Shown in pieces: positions 52,213-62,353 of a stretch of DNA of 64,000 bases. The stretch's first letter is position 1. Each line of letters begins with the position of its first letter. Origin of the DNA: Pseudomonas asiatica (GTDB taxonomy: Bacteria > Pseudomonadota > Gammaproteobacteria > Pseudomonadales > Pseudomonadaceae); the NCBI RefSeq assembly GCF_009932335.1, contig NZ_BLJF01000002.1, positions 62,001 through 126,000 of the forward strand, given 5' to 3'. The notes beneath the pieces are model-generated. The model worked only from the letters and a program-made list of their open reading frames with translations, was not told where the DNA came from and did not search any database. Position numbers and translations under genes: made by a program.

Positions 52213-52997
52213 GCGCGCTCCTGCAGGCTTTGGCGTTGAGAGAACACCCGCGCAAGTACGTGCTCGCGGGTTTCGATAAAAGCCGGGTCGGACTTGATAG
52301 CCCGCGCCGATTCACCCGCTGCGTAGCGCTGGCCGAAGTCCAGTTGCAGGCGCTCCACCACGCGCCCCGGGTTGGGCGCCAGCAGTACCAGTTCACTGGC
52401 GAGGAACACGGCTTCTTCGATGTCGTGGGTAATCAGGAACACCGGCTTGGCGGTGCGTTGCCATACCTGCAGCAACAACTCCTGCATCTGCTCGCGGGTG
52501 AAGGCATCAAGTGCGCCGAACGGTTCGTCCATCAGCAACACCCGTGGATCGGCTGCCAACGCCCGGGCCAGGCCAACACGCTGCTTCTGGCCACCGGACA
52601 ATTGCCAGATACGCCGTTCGCCAAAGCCGTCGAGGTCGACCAGGGCCAGCATTTCGCGTGCCTTGGCCTCACGCTCGGCGCGTGGCACGCCGGCCAGTTC
52701 CAGGCCGAATGCGACGTTGCCCAGCACGTTCTGCCAAGGCAGCAGCGCATCGTCCTGGAACACTACGCCGCGCTCGGCGCCGGGGCCCTGGACGGGCACG
52801 CCGTCCAGGGTGATGCGCCCGCCGCTGGGGGCGACGAAGCCTGCGATGAGGTTGAGCAGCGAGGTCTTGCCACTGCCGGAAGGGCCCAGGGCCACCAGCA
52901 GCTGGCGTGGCCCCAGGCTCAGGTTGATGTCGGCCAGTACCGGGGTTTCGGCACCGGGGTACTGTGCGCTGATGCGCTCCAGTTCGAGCAAGGCCAT
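52209..52997 (-). CDS. tauB: taurine ABC transporter ATP-binding protein
   Basis: A 262-residue ATPase with Walker [11 protein letters not shown]-loop [11 protein letters not shown], signature QLSGGQKQR, Walker [13 protein letters not shown] and H-loop ITHDIEEA. It lies 28 bases after tauA and overlaps tauC. It energises taurine uptake. Confidence 0.94.
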   Translation of the reverse strand: MALLELERISAQYPGAETPVLADINLSLGPRQLLVALGPSGSGKTSLLNLIAGFVAPSGGRITLDGVPVQGPGAERGVVFQDDALLPWQNVLGNVAFGLELAGVPRAEREAKAREMLALVDLDGFGERRIWQLSGGQKQRVGLARALAADPRVLLMDEPFGALDAFTREQMQELLLQVWQRTAKPVFLITHDIEEAVFLASELVLLAPNPGRVVERLQLDFGQRYAAGESARAIKSDPAFIETREHVLARVFSQRQSLQERA

Positions 52998-53025
52998 GGC
53001 AGGCTCCGGTCGGTTTTCTACAGGC

Positions 53026-53997
53026 TTAGTTGGGGAGGTACTGGGCGCTGACGTACGGGGAGTAGTCCGGCAGCACCGCGTCGACCTTGCCTTGCTGCTT
53101 GAGGAAGGTGGCCGTGTCGGTCAGCGCCTGGGTGGTCGGTGCGCCCAGTGCGTTGGCCTGGTCGGCGGCCAGCGGGTAGACGTTGCCCTGCAGCAGCACC
53201 GGGATGTCGGCAGGCTTGGCGCCAGACAGTTTGGCCAGCTTGCTCACGTTGTCGGGATTTGCCAGCCAGGCTTGCGGGTTCTTGCGGTAGTCGGCGTAGG
53301 CGTCGAGGGTGACCTTGGCGAAGGCCTTGACCACGTCGGGGTGCTTGGCGGCGAAGTCCTTGCGCACGATCCATGCGTCGAAGGTCGGTGCGCCTTTCTC
53401 GGCCAGCTCGCCGGAGGTGATCAGCACCTTGCCGTTTTCCTTGGCCACACCCAGGGCCGGGTCCCAGACGTAGGTGGCATCGATGTCGCCGCGCTTCCAG
53501 GCGGCAATGATTGCCGGTGGCGCCAGGTTGAGGATCTGCACCTTGGCCGGGTCGATGTTCCAGCTCTTCAGCGCGGCCAGCAGGCTGTAGTGGCCGGTGG
53601 AGACGAAAGGCACGGCGACTTTCTTGCCGACCAGGTCTTGCGGAGTCTTGATGCTGTCGCGGGCGACCAGTGCTTCACCGGCGCCAATCTGCGTGGCGAT
53701 CAGGAAGGTCTCGACCGGCAGCTTGCGGGAGGCTGCGGCGGCCAGCGGGCTGGAGCCCAGGTAGCCGATCTGTACATCGCCGCTGGCTACGGCGGTGATC
53801 ACGTCGGCGCCGTTATCGAATTTGCGCCAGTCGATGCTGGCCTTGCTGGCTTTTTCGTAATCGCCATCGACCTGCGCCACCTTGGCCGGGTCGACGGTGG
53901 TCTGGTAGGCCACGGTCAGGTCAGCAGCCTGGGCCGACCAGCTGGCGCTGGCGAGGGTCAGGGCGGCGAACAGGCGCAGCGGGGCGTGCGGGATCAT
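53026..53997 (-). CDS. tauA: taurine-binding periplasmic protein
   Basis: A 323-residue binding protein. The signal peptide ends SWSAQAADL. The mature part begins [16 protein letters not shown] and includes [18 protein letters not shown], then [18 protein letters not shown] and [17 protein letters not shown], all typical of TauA. By eye it has no Cys and only the initiator Met. GAGAGG is correctly spaced before this ATG. It is the first gene of tauABCD and faces a 508-base AT-rich control region. Confidence 0.94.
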   Translation of the reverse strand: MIPHAPLRLFAALTLASASWSAQAADLTVAYQTTVDPAKVAQVDGDYEKASKASIDWRKFDNGADVITAVASGDVQIGYLGSSPLAAAASRKLPVETFLIATQIGAGEALVARDSIKTPQDLVGKKVAVPFVSTGHYSLLAALKSWNIDPAKVQILNLAPPAIIAAWKRGDIDATYVWDPALGVAKENGKVLITSGELAEKGAPTFDAWIVRKDFAAKHPDVVKAFAKVTLDAYADYRKNPQAWLANPDNVSKLAKLSGAKPADIPVLLQGNVYPLAADQANALGAPTTQALTDTATFLKQQGKVDAVLPDYSPYVSAQYLPN

Positions 53998-54505
53998 GGT
54001 GAACCTCTCGTCAGGCAATCGGTGTGGTGGATGACGAGAAGGCTAATTGATCTAAGAAATGTAAAATAAATAACTTTTTTGCATTAGCTTAGGAGCCAAT
54101 GGTTTGAGACGCGTTAACAGGGAAACGCTGTGATTTCGCTCAATGGTGAAATCCGAGAGTGCTGCTAGGCTTTTTCGTCCCGATAGAACGATACGGAATT
54201 AGGTTATGAGCAAACGTTTGCAAATAACTATTGGTTATGAAAAGAATGCTGCTTCTAACGAATAGCAGTAATAATTCCTAACATATTCCTTAAAAATCTT
54301 ACCAATTCATAAAACGGTCATTTTGGATTTATAGGATTGTCATTATCCTGTAGCGCAGCTGGCGTCTTAGACCAAAGTCGCGAAACGTTTAGAAACGATT
54401 GACTTTACGGTCACGCTTTGGGACTAAATCGCCAATCCACGGTGAGCGGGGCAGCAGATCCCGCCACCAGAGATACACAAGAATTAGAACGTAGAGGAGC
54501 AAAAC
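53998..54505. other. 508-bp AT-rich divergent region between tauA and the porin gene
   Basis: This is the longest gene-free stretch. It is clearly richer in A and T than the flanks, particularly at 54045-54095 and 54200-54345. It must hold promoters for both tauABCD and the porin gene. TTGACT at 54399-54404 is a possible -35 for the porin, with no good -10 partner. GCGTT-N8-AACGC at 54111-54128 and several short dyads could bind CysB or Cbl-like regulators. I see no ORF of note and no RNA gene. Confidence 0.5.
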
Positions 54506-55840
54506 ATGTACAAGTCCAGCCTGGCCCTGGCCGTGGCACTGGGGGTTCTCGCCCAACAAGCAGGCGCTGCCGGTTTCGTTGAAGACAGCAAGCTGTCGCT
54601 CAGCTCGCGCACCATGTACTTCAACGATGACAACCGCGAAAGCGGTATCGACCAGAAAGAAAGCGGTCAGGGCTTCAAGCTCGACTACCTGTCTGGTTTC
54701 ACCGAAGGCACCGTAGGTTTTGGTGTCGACGTCCAGGCTTTGTGGGGCATTCACCTGGATGGTGGCCGTGGTAGCCGTCCAGATGCCAACAACACCTTCT
54801 TCCCAAGCGACTCCGATGGTTCGGCAGTTCACGACTGGGCACGCATTGGTGGTAACGCCAAGGCTCGCTTCTCCAAGACCGAGGTCCACTACGGTAGCGC
54901 CCTGGCGCCTATGCTGCCGATCCTGGTCTCCAACGACGGCCGTCTGCTGCCGCAGACCTTCGAGGGTGGCACCCTCCAGTCGAAGGAAATCGACAACCTG
55001 ACCTTCAACGCAGGTCAACTGACCCACGCCATGGGTCGTGCTTCGAGCAACCGTACCGGTCTTTCCGTTTCTGGCGCCTTCCGCGACAGCAACAAGTTCC
55101 AGTTCGCCGGTGGTGACTACAAGCTCACTCCCGACCTGACCCTGCAGTACTACTACTCGAACCTGGAAGACTTCTACAAGCAGCACTTCCTGGGTGCTAC
55201 CCACGTCTTCAAGATCGCCGACAACCAGTCGTTCAAGACCGACCTGCGCTACTTCGATAGCCGCAGCGACGGCAAGAATGGCGAGACCGGTTACGCCTTC
55301 GACAACAACGGTGGCTACGCGAAGAACGGGGGCGAGGTCGACAACAAGACCTGGAGCGCCATGTTCACCTACACCCTGGGTGGCCATGCGCTGATGCTCG
55401 GTCACCAGCAAGTGGGTGACGATGGTGGTTTCGTCTGGCTGAACCAAGGTAGCGTCCGCAAGGACGGCGCCACTTCCTCGCTGGAAGGCAATGGCGGCGC
55501 AAGCTTCTACCTGTTCACCGACAGCATGATCAACCAGTTCGCTCGTGCCGGTGAGAACACCACCTTCGGTCAGTACTCCTATGACTTCGCGTCCCTGGGC
55601 GTTCCAGGCCTGAAGGCTTCGGTGGCCTACCTGCGTGGTGACGACATCCGCAACAAGTCGGGCGACGGCAGCTACAACGAATGGGAACGTGACGCACGCG
55701 TCGACTACACCATTCAGCAAGGCTCCCTCAAAGGCCTGGGCTTCAGCCTGCGTCAGGGTGTTTACCGTGGTAGCGGCGAAAGCATCGGGGACAAAGACCA
55801 GACTCGCTTCATCGTGAACTACACTTACAACTTCCTGTAA
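54506..55840 (+). CDS. OprD-family outer-membrane porin (OprE-like)
   Basis: A 444-residue outer-membrane protein. The signal peptide ends QQAGAAGF at about residue 22. SKLSLSSRTMYFNDDNRES is the usual first strand region of OprD/OprE porins, and the chain ends in the aromatic YTYNFL. Porins of this 18-strand family pass small acids, amino acids or aromatic compounds. Placement between tau and lsfA-ssu genes suggests entry of sulfonates, but this is inference. The codon pattern, with strongly preferred codons, indicates high expression. AGAGGAG precedes the ATG, and a good terminator follows. Confidence 0.92.
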   Translation: MYKSSLALAVALGVLAQQAGAAGFVEDSKLSLSSRTMYFNDDNRESGIDQKESGQGFKLDYLSGFTEGTVGFGVDVQALWGIHLDGGRGSRPDANNTFFPSDSDGSAVHDWARIGGNAKARFSKTEVHYGSALAPMLPILVSNDGRLLPQTFEGGTLQSKEIDNLTFNAGQLTHAMGRASSNRTGLSVSGAFRDSNKFQFAGGDYKLTPDLTLQYYYSNLEDFYKQHFLGATHVFKIADNQSFKTDLRYFDSRSDGKNGETGYAFDNNGGYAKNGGEVDNKTWSAMFTYTLGGHALMLGHQQVGDDGGFVWLNQGSVRKDGATSSLEGNGGASFYLFTDSMINQFARAGENTTFGQYSYDFASLGVPGLKASVAYLRGDDIRNKSGDGSYNEWERDARVDYTIQQGSLKGLGFSLRQGVYRGSGESIGDKDQTRFIVNYTYNFL

Positions 55841-55856
55841 GCCGTAGCTGAACAAG

Positions 55857-55883
55857 AAGCCTCGCCTAGTGCGAGGCTTTTTT
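55857..55883 (+). terminator. rho-independent terminator of the porin gene
   Basis: AAGCCTCGC and GCGAGGCTT pair around a five-base loop, followed by TTTTT. Confidence 0.92.
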
Positions 55884-56005
55884 GTGTCTGCAATTTCGTA
55901 TGTTTTTTGGTTATAAACAAATCAGTATTTATTCTTTTTATTTTTAATCGAATGCAGGCACATTGAACCCACACGGTACAGAACCCAGCACAGGAGCCGC
56001 AGCCC

Positions 56006-56644
56006 ATGAGCCTAAAACTCGGCGATATCGCCCCCGATTTCGAACAGGATTCCAGTGAAGGCAAGATCCGCTTCCACGAGTGGCTGGGCAACAGCTGGGG
56101 GGTGTTGTTCTCTCACCCAGCCGACTTCACCCCGGTGTGCACCACCGAGCTGGGCCTGACCGCCAAGCTGAAGGACGATTTCGCCAAACGCGGGGTCAAG
56201 GCCATCGCCCTGTCGGTGGACCCGGTCGATTCGCACCACCGCTGGATCGATGACATCAACGAAACCCAGAACACCGTGGTCAACTTCCCGATCATTGCCG
56301 ACGCCGACCGCAAGGTGTCCGACCTGTACGACCTGATCCACCCGAATGCCAGCGACACCCTGACCGTGCGCTCGCTGTTCGTCATCGACCCGAACAAGAA
56401 GGTGCGCCTGACCATCACCTACCCGGCCAGTACCGGACGCAACTTCAACGAAATCTTGCGGGTGATCGACTCGCTGCAGCTGACCGACAACCACAAGGTC
56501 GCCACGCCAGGTAACTGGCAGGACGGTGACGACGTGGTAATCGTGCCCTCGCTGAAGGACGAGGAAGAGATCAGGCAGCGTTTCCCCAAAGGTTACCGGG
56601 CGGTCAAACCCTATCTGCGGCTGACTCCGCAGCCCAATCGTTAA
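56006..56644 (+). CDS. lsfA: 1-Cys peroxiredoxin LsfA
   Basis: A 212-residue peroxiredoxin of the Prx6 group. The only Cys is the peroxidatic Cys45 in HPADFTPVCTTELG. The conserved Arg lies downstream in TVRSLFVIDPNKKVR. It reduces peroxides in the cytoplasm. The name comes from its discovery as a protein induced by sulfur starvation in P. putida. Here it stands just before the ssu genes with its own terminator. The protein has one Met and one Cys in total. A GGAG lies ahead of the ATG. Confidence 0.95.
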   Translation: MSLKLGDIAPDFEQDSSEGKIRFHEWLGNSWGVLFSHPADFTPVCTTELGLTAKLKDDFAKRGVKAIALSVDPVDSHHRWIDDINETQNTVVNFPIIADADRKVSDLYDLIHPNASDTLTVRSLFVIDPNKKVRLTITYPASTGRNFNEILRVIDSLQLTDNHKVATPGNWQDGDDVVIVPSLKDEEEIRQRFPKGYRAVKPYLRLTPQPNR

Positions 56645-56687
56645 AGGATTCCTCGTTGCATTGCTCTTAGCCAAAGCAGGGATATTC

Positions 56688-56711
56688 GGGCCGTTTCGAC
56701 GGCCCTTTTTT
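56688..56711 (+). terminator. rho-independent terminator of lsfA
   Basis: GGGCCGT, the loop TTCG and ACGGCCC are followed by TTTTTT. Confidence 0.93.
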
Positions 56712-56871
56712 ATGCCTGCTGAAACTGCGGTGGCTTCTTCGCGGGTAAACCCCCGAAAGTGCCAAAACAGGATTTTGATAAAAATGGAATAAACAAATGA
56801 AAAAATATGATTTCTAGATATATGCGACGACTGCTAATGTCACCTCCAACAAAACACAAGGAAGCGCTGCA

Positions 56872-57465
56872 ATGCTGGTCGTCTCAATCGGTGGTAGCCC
56901 AAGTACCCGTTCACGCTCCGGCGTGCTGCTGGAGCGTTCTCGCCAGTGGCTGCAGGACCGTGGCGTCGAGGTAGTGACGTTCCAGGTACGTGACTTTCCC
57001 GCCGAAGACCTGCTGCACGCTCGTTTCGACAGCCCGAAGGTGCAGCACTTCCAGCAGCTGGTCGCCCAGGCCGATGGCCTGATCGTCGCCACGCCGGTGT
57101 ACAAGGCCTCGTTCGCCGGTGCCCTGAAAACCTTGCTCGACCTGCTGCCCGAACGCGCCCTGGCACACAAGATCGTGTTGCCGATCGCCACCGGCGGCAG
57201 CATCGCCCACATGCTGGCGGTGGATTACGCGCTGAAACCCGTGCTGTCGGCACTCAAGGCGCAAGAGACCCTGCAAGGGATCTTCGCCGACGACAGCCAG
57301 GTCGCCTACGCAGAAGGCTCCAGGCCCGCGCAGCTGGTAGCGGCGCTGGAAGAACGCCTGCAGGACGCGCTGGAAACCTTCCACGTTGCACTGGCCCGTC
57401 GGCCGCGCCCCGTGGCCCCCGGCGTATTGAACGAACGCCTGATCAGCGCTCGCTGGAGCATCTGA
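56872..57465 (+). CDS. ssuE: NAD(P)H-dependent FMN reductase
   Basis: A 197-residue flavodoxin-like reductase. The N-terminal [17 protein letters not shown] is the phosphate loop, and [20 protein letters not shown] is the SsuE/MsuE-specific segment. It makes the FMNH2 used by SsuD and probably by other flavin monooxygenases in the window. By eye it has no Cys and two Met. AAGGAAG is positioned before the ATG. It is the first gene of ssuEADCBF. Confidence 0.95.
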   Translation: MLVVSIGGSPSTRSRSGVLLERSRQWLQDRGVEVVTFQVRDFPAEDLLHARFDSPKVQHFQQLVAQADGLIVATPVYKASFAGALKTLLDLLPERALAHKIVLPIATGGSIAHMLAVDYALKPVLSALKAQETLQGIFADDSQVAYAEGSRPAQLVAALEERLQDALETFHVALARRPRPVAPGVLNERLISARWSI

Positions 57466-57549
57466 CCGGCCCAACCCGCTTCACCACCTTACTCGCCCGA
57501 CAACGAGGCAAGCAGGTGCAACCCGAACCCACTCGCACAGGAGAGCGCC

Positions 57550-58515
57550 ATGCGCACAGTCTTCTTGCGTCGCGGTCTGGTCGCCCTGTTTGCGGCGGCT
57601 GTGTCCTTCGGCGCCATTACCCAAGCCCAGGCCGAGAGCCTGCGTATCGGTTACCAGAAATACGGCACCCTGGTGCTGCTCAAGGCCAAGGGCACGCTGG
57701 AAAAGCGCCTGGCCGAGCAGGGCGTGCAGGTGCAATGGACCGAGTTCCCCGGCGGCCCGCAGCTGCTTGAGGGGCTGAACGTAGGCTCCATCGACTTTGG
57801 CGTCACCGGTGAAACCCCGCCGGTGTTCGCCCAGGCCGCCGGTGCCGACCTGCTGTACGTCGCCTACGAGCCGCCAGCGCCGCACAGCGAGGCGATCCTG
57901 GTGCCGAAGGGCTCGCCGATCCAGTCGGTCAAAGACCTCAAGGGCAAGAAAGTCGCCCTCAACAAAGGCTCCAACGTTCACTACCTGCTGGTTCGCGCCC
58001 TGGAAGACGCAGGCCTGAAATACAGCGACATCCAGCCGGTGTACCTGCCCCCGGCCGACGCCCGCGCCGCCTTCGAACGCGGCAGCGTGGACGCCTGGGT
58101 GATCTGGGACCCGTACCAGGCTGCCGCCGAGAAACAGCTGCAGGCTCATACCCTGCGCGATGGCAAGGGCCTGGTCGACAACCATCAGTTCTACCTGGCC
58201 ACCCGCAACTACGCGACCCAGCACCCGGCGGTGATCAACACCCTGATCGAAGAAGTGCGTGCCGTGGGTGGATGGTCCCAGGCCAACCCGCAGGAAGTGA
58301 CCGACCAGGTCGCGCCGCTGCTCGGCCTGCCCGCCGATATCACCCTGACTTCGGTCAAGCGCCAAGGCTACGGTGCCGCGCCGCTCACCCCGGAAGTGGT
58401 GGCCGCGCAACAGAAGATCGCCGACACGTTCCAGGCACTGAAGCTGATTCCCAAGCCGCTGAGCATCAAGGACGTGATCTGGACACCCCCGGCCAAGGTC
58501 GCCAGTGCGCCTTGA
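57550..58515 (+). CDS. ssuA: alkanesulfonate-binding periplasmic protein
   Basis: A 321-residue binding protein. The signal peptide ends TQAQAESL. LRIGYQKYGTLVLLKAKGTL, then WTEFPGGPQLLEGLNVGSID and VTGETPPVFAQAAGA are clear SsuA markers. It has no Cys and only the initiator Met by eye. AGGAG precedes the ATG. It captures alkanesulfonates for the SsuBC importer. Confidence 0.95.
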   Translation: MRTVFLRRGLVALFAAAVSFGAITQAQAESLRIGYQKYGTLVLLKAKGTLEKRLAEQGVQVQWTEFPGGPQLLEGLNVGSIDFGVTGETPPVFAQAAGADLLYVAYEPPAPHSEAILVPKGSPIQSVKDLKGKKVALNKGSNVHYLLVRALEDAGLKYSDIQPVYLPPADARAAFERGSVDAWVIWDPYQAAAEKQLQAHTLRDGKGLVDNHQFYLATRNYATQHPAVINTLIEEVRAVGGWSQANPQEVTDQVAPLLGLPADITLTSVKRQGYGAAPLTPEVVAAQQKIADTFQALKLIPKPLSIKDVIWTPPAKVASAP

Positions 58516-58573
58516 TTGATTCGCCTGCGCCGGGGCGCCGCCCTGGCTGAGCCCCCTTGAGGAGACAACTCCA

Positions 58574-59722
58574 ATGAGCCTTAACATCTTCTGGTTCCTT
58601 CCTACCCACGGTGACGGCAAGTACCTGGGCACCTCCGATGGCGCGCGCGCCGTCGACCATGGCTACCTGCAGCAGATCGCCCAGGCGGCCGACCGGCTCG
58701 GCTTTGGTGGCGTGCTGATCCCTACCGGGCGCTCCTGCGAGGACTCCTGGCTGGTCGCGGCATCGCTGATCCCGGTGACCCAGCGGCTGAAGTTCCTGGT
58801 CGCCCTGCGCCCCGGGATCATTTCGCCGACCGTGGCGGCACGCCAGGCAGCAACCCTTGATCGCCTGTCCAACGGCCGCGCGCTGTTCAACCTGGTGACC
58901 GGTGGCGACCCGGACGAGTTGGCCGGTGACGGCCTGCACCTGAACCATCAGGAACGTTATGAAGCCTCGGTAGAGTTCACCCGTATCTGGCGCAAGGTGC
59001 TGGAAGGCGAGGTGGTCGACTACGACGGCAAGCACATCCAGGTGAAGGGCGCCAAGCTGCTCTACCCGCCGATCCAGCAACCACGCCCGCCACTGTATTT
59101 CGGTGGTTCCTCCGAAGCCGCACAGGACCTGGCCGCCGAGCAGGTCGAGCTGTACCTGACCTGGGGCGAGCCGCCGAGTGCGGTCGCTGAAAAAATCGCC
59201 CAGGTGCGTGAGAAAGTCGCTGCTCAGGGCCGCGAAGTGCGCTTCGGCATCCGCCTGCACGTGATCGTGCGGGAAACCAACGAAGAAGCCTGGGCCGCTG
59301 CCGACAAGCTCATCTCGCACCTGGACGACGACACCATCGCTCGTGCACAGGCCTCGCTGGCGCGCTTCGACTCGGTCGGCCAGCAACGCATGGCCGCCCT
59401 GCACAACGGCAACCGTGACAAGCTGGAGGTCAGCCCCAACCTGTGGGCAGGTGTCGGCCTGGTGCGTGGCGGTGCCGGTACCGCGCTGGTGGGGGATGGC
59501 CGGACCGTCGCGGCACGCGTCAAGGAATACGCCGAGCTGGGCATCGATACCTTCATCTTCTCCGGCTACCCGCACCTGGAAGAGTCGTACCGGGTGGCCG
59601 AGCTGCTGTTCCCGCACCTGGATGTGCAACGCCCGGAGCAAGCCAAGGCCGGCGGCTATGTGAGCCCGTTTGGCGAAATGGTGGCCAACGACATCCTGCC
59701 CAAGTCCGTTGCGCAGAGCTGA
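58574..59722 (+). CDS. ssuD: FMNH2-dependent alkanesulfonate monooxygenase
   Basis: A 382-residue luciferase-like enzyme. The opening [16 protein letters not shown] and [18 protein letters not shown] are typical. Cys55 in the latter corresponds to the active-site Cys54 of E. coli SsuD and is the only Cys in the protein. Arg in the [11 protein letters not shown] region and the mobile-loop segment are also present. It splits C1-C14 alkanesulfonates into aldehyde and sulfite using FMNH2 from SsuE and oxygen. GAGGAG precedes the ATG. Confidence 0.96.
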   Translation: MSLNIFWFLPTHGDGKYLGTSDGARAVDHGYLQQIAQAADRLGFGGVLIPTGRSCEDSWLVAASLIPVTQRLKFLVALRPGIISPTVAARQAATLDRLSNGRALFNLVTGGDPDELAGDGLHLNHQERYEASVEFTRIWRKVLEGEVVDYDGKHIQVKGAKLLYPPIQQPRPPLYFGGSSEAAQDLAAEQVELYLTWGEPPSAVAEKIAQVREKVAAQGREVRFGIRLHVIVRETNEEAWAAADKLISHLDDDTIARAQASLARFDSVGQQRMAALHNGNRDKLEVSPNLWAGVGLVRGGAGTALVGDGRTVAARVKEYAELGIDTFIFSGYPHLEESYRVAELLFPHLDVQRPEQAKAGGYVSPFGEMVANDILPKSVAQS

Positions 59723-59732
59723 GGGCCAGGCC

Positions 59733-60530
59733 ATGAGTCGTGCAACTTCCAACAACCTTGGCCAGCGCCTGGCGCCATGGGCGCTGCCGGTACTGCTGCT
59801 GGCTGCCTGGCAACTGGCGGTCAGCGCCGGCTGGCTGTCGACGCGCATCCTGCCCGCGCCCAGCGCCGTGGTCAGCGCCGGCGTCGAGCTGGTGCGCAGC
59901 GGCGAGATCTGGACCCACCTGGCCATCAGTGGCTGGCGTGCCGGGCTGGGCTTCGTCATCGGTGGCAGCATCGGCCTGGTGCTGGGCTTCATCACCGGCC
60001 TGTCGAACTGGGGCGAACGCCTGCTCGACAGCTCGGTGCAGATGATCCGCAACGTGCCGCACCTGGCGCTGATCCCGCTGGTGATCCTGTGGTTCGGTAT
60101 CGACGAGTCGGCAAAGATCTTCCTGGTGGCGCTGGGCACGCTGTTCCCGATCTACCTGAACACCTATCACGGCATCCGCAACGTCGACCCGGCGCTGGTG
60201 GAAATGGCGCGCAGCTATGGCTTGTCCGGCTTCAGCCTGTTCCGCCAGGTGATCCTGCCCGGGGCATTGCCTTCGATCCTGGTAGGCGTGCGCTTTGCCC
60301 TGGGCTTCATGTGGCTGACCCTGATCGTTGCCGAAACCATTTCGGCCAATGCCGGCATCGGTTACCTGGCGATGAACGCCCGTGAGTTCCTGCAGACCGA
60401 CGTGGTAGTGCTGGCCATCGTCCTGTATGCCGTGCTCGGCAAGCTTGCCGACCTCGCAGCCCGGGGCCTGGAGCGTGTTTGGCTGCGCTGGCACCCGGCC
60501 TATCAAGTGGCCAGGAGGGAGGGCGCATGA
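59733..60530 (+). CDS. ssuC: alkanesulfonate ABC transporter permease
   Basis: A 265-residue inner-membrane permease with about six hydrophobic segments, the [20 protein letters not shown] motif and an EAA-type loop ([20 protein letters not shown]). The SsuC identity follows from its place between ssuD and ssuB. The stop overlaps the ssuB start as ATGA. Confidence 0.95.
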   Translation: MSRATSNNLGQRLAPWALPVLLLAAWQLAVSAGWLSTRILPAPSAVVSAGVELVRSGEIWTHLAISGWRAGLGFVIGGSIGLVLGFITGLSNWGERLLDSSVQMIRNVPHLALIPLVILWFGIDESAKIFLVALGTLFPIYLNTYHGIRNVDPALVEMARSYGLSGFSLFRQVILPGALPSILVGVRFALGFMWLTLIVAETISANAGIGYLAMNAREFLQTDVVVLAIVLYAVLGKLADLAARGLERVWLRWHPAYQVARREGA

Positions 60531-61339
60531 CCGTACTCAAGGAACAGCCGCCACGCCTGCTGCGTGGCATCCCGCTGGCTTCCAGCGGCCTGCGCAAGAC
60601 CTTTGGCCAGCGCGAAGTGCTGAAGGGGATCGAGCTGCATATTCCTGCCGGCCAGTTCGTCGCGATCGTCGGCCGTAGTGGCTGCGGCAAGAGCACCTTG
60701 CTGCGCCTGCTGGCCGGTCTCGACCAGCCCACTGCAGGCCAGTTGCTGGCCGGTGCCGCGCCGCTGGAACAGGCCCGCGAAGAAACCCGCCTGATGTTCC
60801 AGGACGCGCGCCTGCTGCCATGGAAGAAGGTGATCGACAACGTTGGCCTGGGCCTGTCTGGCGACTGGCGCCCGCGTGCGCTGGAAGCGTTGGAGTCCGT
60901 TGGCCTGGCCGATCGCGCCAATGAATGGCCGGCGGCTCTGTCGGGTGGCCAGAAGCAGCGTGTGGCCCTGGCCCGGGCGCTGATTCACCAGCCGCGCCTG
61001 CTGCTGCTGGACGAGCCGCTCGGTGCACTGGATGCATTGACCCGTATCGAGATGCAGCAACTGATCGAACGCCTGTGGCGTCAGCACGGCTTCACCGTGT
61101 TGCTGGTTACCCACGATGTCAGCGAGGCAGTCGCCGTGGCTGACCGGGTGATCCTGATCGAGGACGGCGAAGTCGGGCTCGACCTCACTGTCGACCTGGC
61201 ACGGCCTCGGGCGCGTGGTTCGCACCGCCTGGCCGCGCTGGAAAGCGAAGTGCTCAACCGTGTTCTGTCGGCCCCGGGCGCTGCGCCCGAGCCGGATCCT
61301 GTAGCCCCTTTGCCCACGCAACTGCGTTGGGCGCACTGA
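60527..61339 (+). CDS. ssuB: alkanesulfonate ABC transporter ATP-binding protein
   Basis: A 270-residue ATPase with Walker [11 protein letters not shown]-loop [11 protein letters not shown], signature ALSGGQKQR, Walker [13 protein letters not shown] and H-loop VTHDVSEA. The ATG overlaps the ssuC stop. A longer upstream frame lies inside ssuC and is rejected. It completes the sulfonate importer. Confidence 0.95.
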   Translation: MTVLKEQPPRLLRGIPLASSGLRKTFGQREVLKGIELHIPAGQFVAIVGRSGCGKSTLLRLLAGLDQPTAGQLLAGAAPLEQAREETRLMFQDARLLPWKKVIDNVGLGLSGDWRPRALEALESVGLADRANEWPAALSGGQKQRVALARALIHQPRLLLLDEPLGALDALTRIEMQQLIERLWRQHGFTVLLVTHDVSEAVAVADRVILIEDGEVGLDLTVDLARPRARGSHRLAALESEVLNRVLSAPGAAPEPDPVAPLPTQLRWAH

Positions 61340-61383
61340 CTGACTCACTTACCAGACTGAAGCCATAGAGAAGGAATCAAATC

Positions 61384-61599
61384 ATGACCATCAAAGCCAT
61401 CAACGTTCGCAACCAGTTCAAAGGCACCGTGAAGGAAATCCTGGAAGGTCCGGTACTGTCGGAAATCGACGTGCAGACTGCCTCGGGCATCGTCACTTCG
61501 GTCATCACCACCCGCTCCGTGCGTGAGCTGGAGCTGCAGGTGGGCAGTGAAGTGATTGCCTTCGTGAAATCGACTGAAGTGTCCATCGCCAAGCTGTGA
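61384..61599 (+). CDS. ssuF: SsuF molybdopterin-binding (TOBE/Mop) protein
   Basis: A 71-residue protein consisting of one Mop/TOBE domain (NVRNQFKGTVKEILEGPVLS and VGSEVIAFVKSTEVSIAKL). In P. putida S-313 the equivalent gene, ssuF, is part of the sulfonate operon and is needed for growth with some sulfonates and sulfate esters (recalled), though its mechanism is unclear. It has one Met and no Cys. It follows ssuB by 44 bases with a purine-rich ribosome site. Confidence 0.93.
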   Translation: MTIKAINVRNQFKGTVKEILEGPVLSEIDVQTASGIVTSVITTRSVRELELQVGSEVIAFVKSTEVSIAKL

Positions 61600-61613
61600 T
61601 GGGTGTTGGCCAT

Positions 61614-61718
61614 GGGGCTGCTTTGCAGCCCAATCGCCGGCAAGCCAGCTCCCATAGGTGCCCACAAGCTTCAGGCCTTGTGCTGTACCTGTGGGAGCTG
61701 GCTTGCCGGCGATGAGGC
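61614..61718. repeat. REP pair (inverted), CGCCGGCAAGCCAGC type
   Basis: GGGGCTGCTTTGCAGCCC leads into the left arm, and the right arm ends GCTTGCCGGCGATGAGGCC. It lies between the convergent ssu operon and TetR gene. Confidence 0.82.
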
Positions 61719-61726
61719 CATCAAAT

Positions 61727-62353
61727 TTAACGCTTGGCCAGAAATGGCGGCAGATACAACCCCAGATACGCCTCGAACACTCGCTTGCCTTCCTCGGCCA
61801 TGCGCGGGGTGATCGCCTCATGCAGCTGCACCGACCGCGCATACACCCGGTCACTCAATTCCATGGCCAGGGCAAACACGTCCACATCCACCGGCATCTC
61901 GGGCAGATGAAAATGCTGGTCGAACAACTTGTGCATCAAGTCGCCCAGTTCCATGTCGTGCTGCCGGTCGGCCTGCACCACTTCGCTCAGGCCATGCTGG
62001 GCCAGGATCAGCTGCCGCGCCGCCGCGTCCTCGTTATAGATATTCAGCATCCGCTGCTCGATCAGCCGTGACAGCTCGTGCCAGGTGTTGAACGCACTGC
62101 TGTCGATCGGCGCGCTCAGCGCTTCCCGAAAGGCCCGGTGCACATCGGCCGTCAACGCCTCCAGCAGCGCCGGCACGCTGGCGAAGAAGTGGTACACCGA
62201 CGACGGTGGTATCTGTGCGCGCTCGGCCACGCTGTAGATCGACAGGCTCGCCACCCCCAGCTCGGCCAGCAACTCGCGTGCAGCAGCCAGGATCGCCTCG
62301 ATCCTGGCCTGGCTGCTGGCGCGCGGCTTGCGCGGGGTGGCAGTGCGGGTCAT
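61727..62353 (-). CDS. TetR family transcriptional regulator
   Basis: A 208-residue regulator. The N-terminal helix-turn-helix (about 18-65) contains ILAAARELLAELGVASLSIY and IPPSSVYHFFASVPALLEAL. The C-terminal ligand domain has no recognised family. The ATG overlaps the gshA stop as TGATG, so it is produced from the gshA message. Its ligand and targets are unknown. Regulation of gshA or of the convergent ssu genes is possible. Confidence 0.9.
   Translation of the reverse strand: MTRTATPRKPRASSQARIEAILAAARELLAELGVASLSIYSVAERAQIPPSSVYHFFASVPALLEALTADVHRAFREALSAPIDSSAFNTWHELSRLIEQRMLNIYNEDAAARQLILAQHGLSEVVQADRQHDMELGDLMHKLFDQHFHLPEMPVDVDVFALAMELSDRVYARSVQLHEAITPRMAEEGKRVFEAYLGLYLPPFLAKR

Noticed and set aside
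56735..56760. degenerate REP-like sequence after lsfA
   Set aside because: Only a short CTTCTTCGCGGGTAAACCC fragment is present, without an inverted partner.
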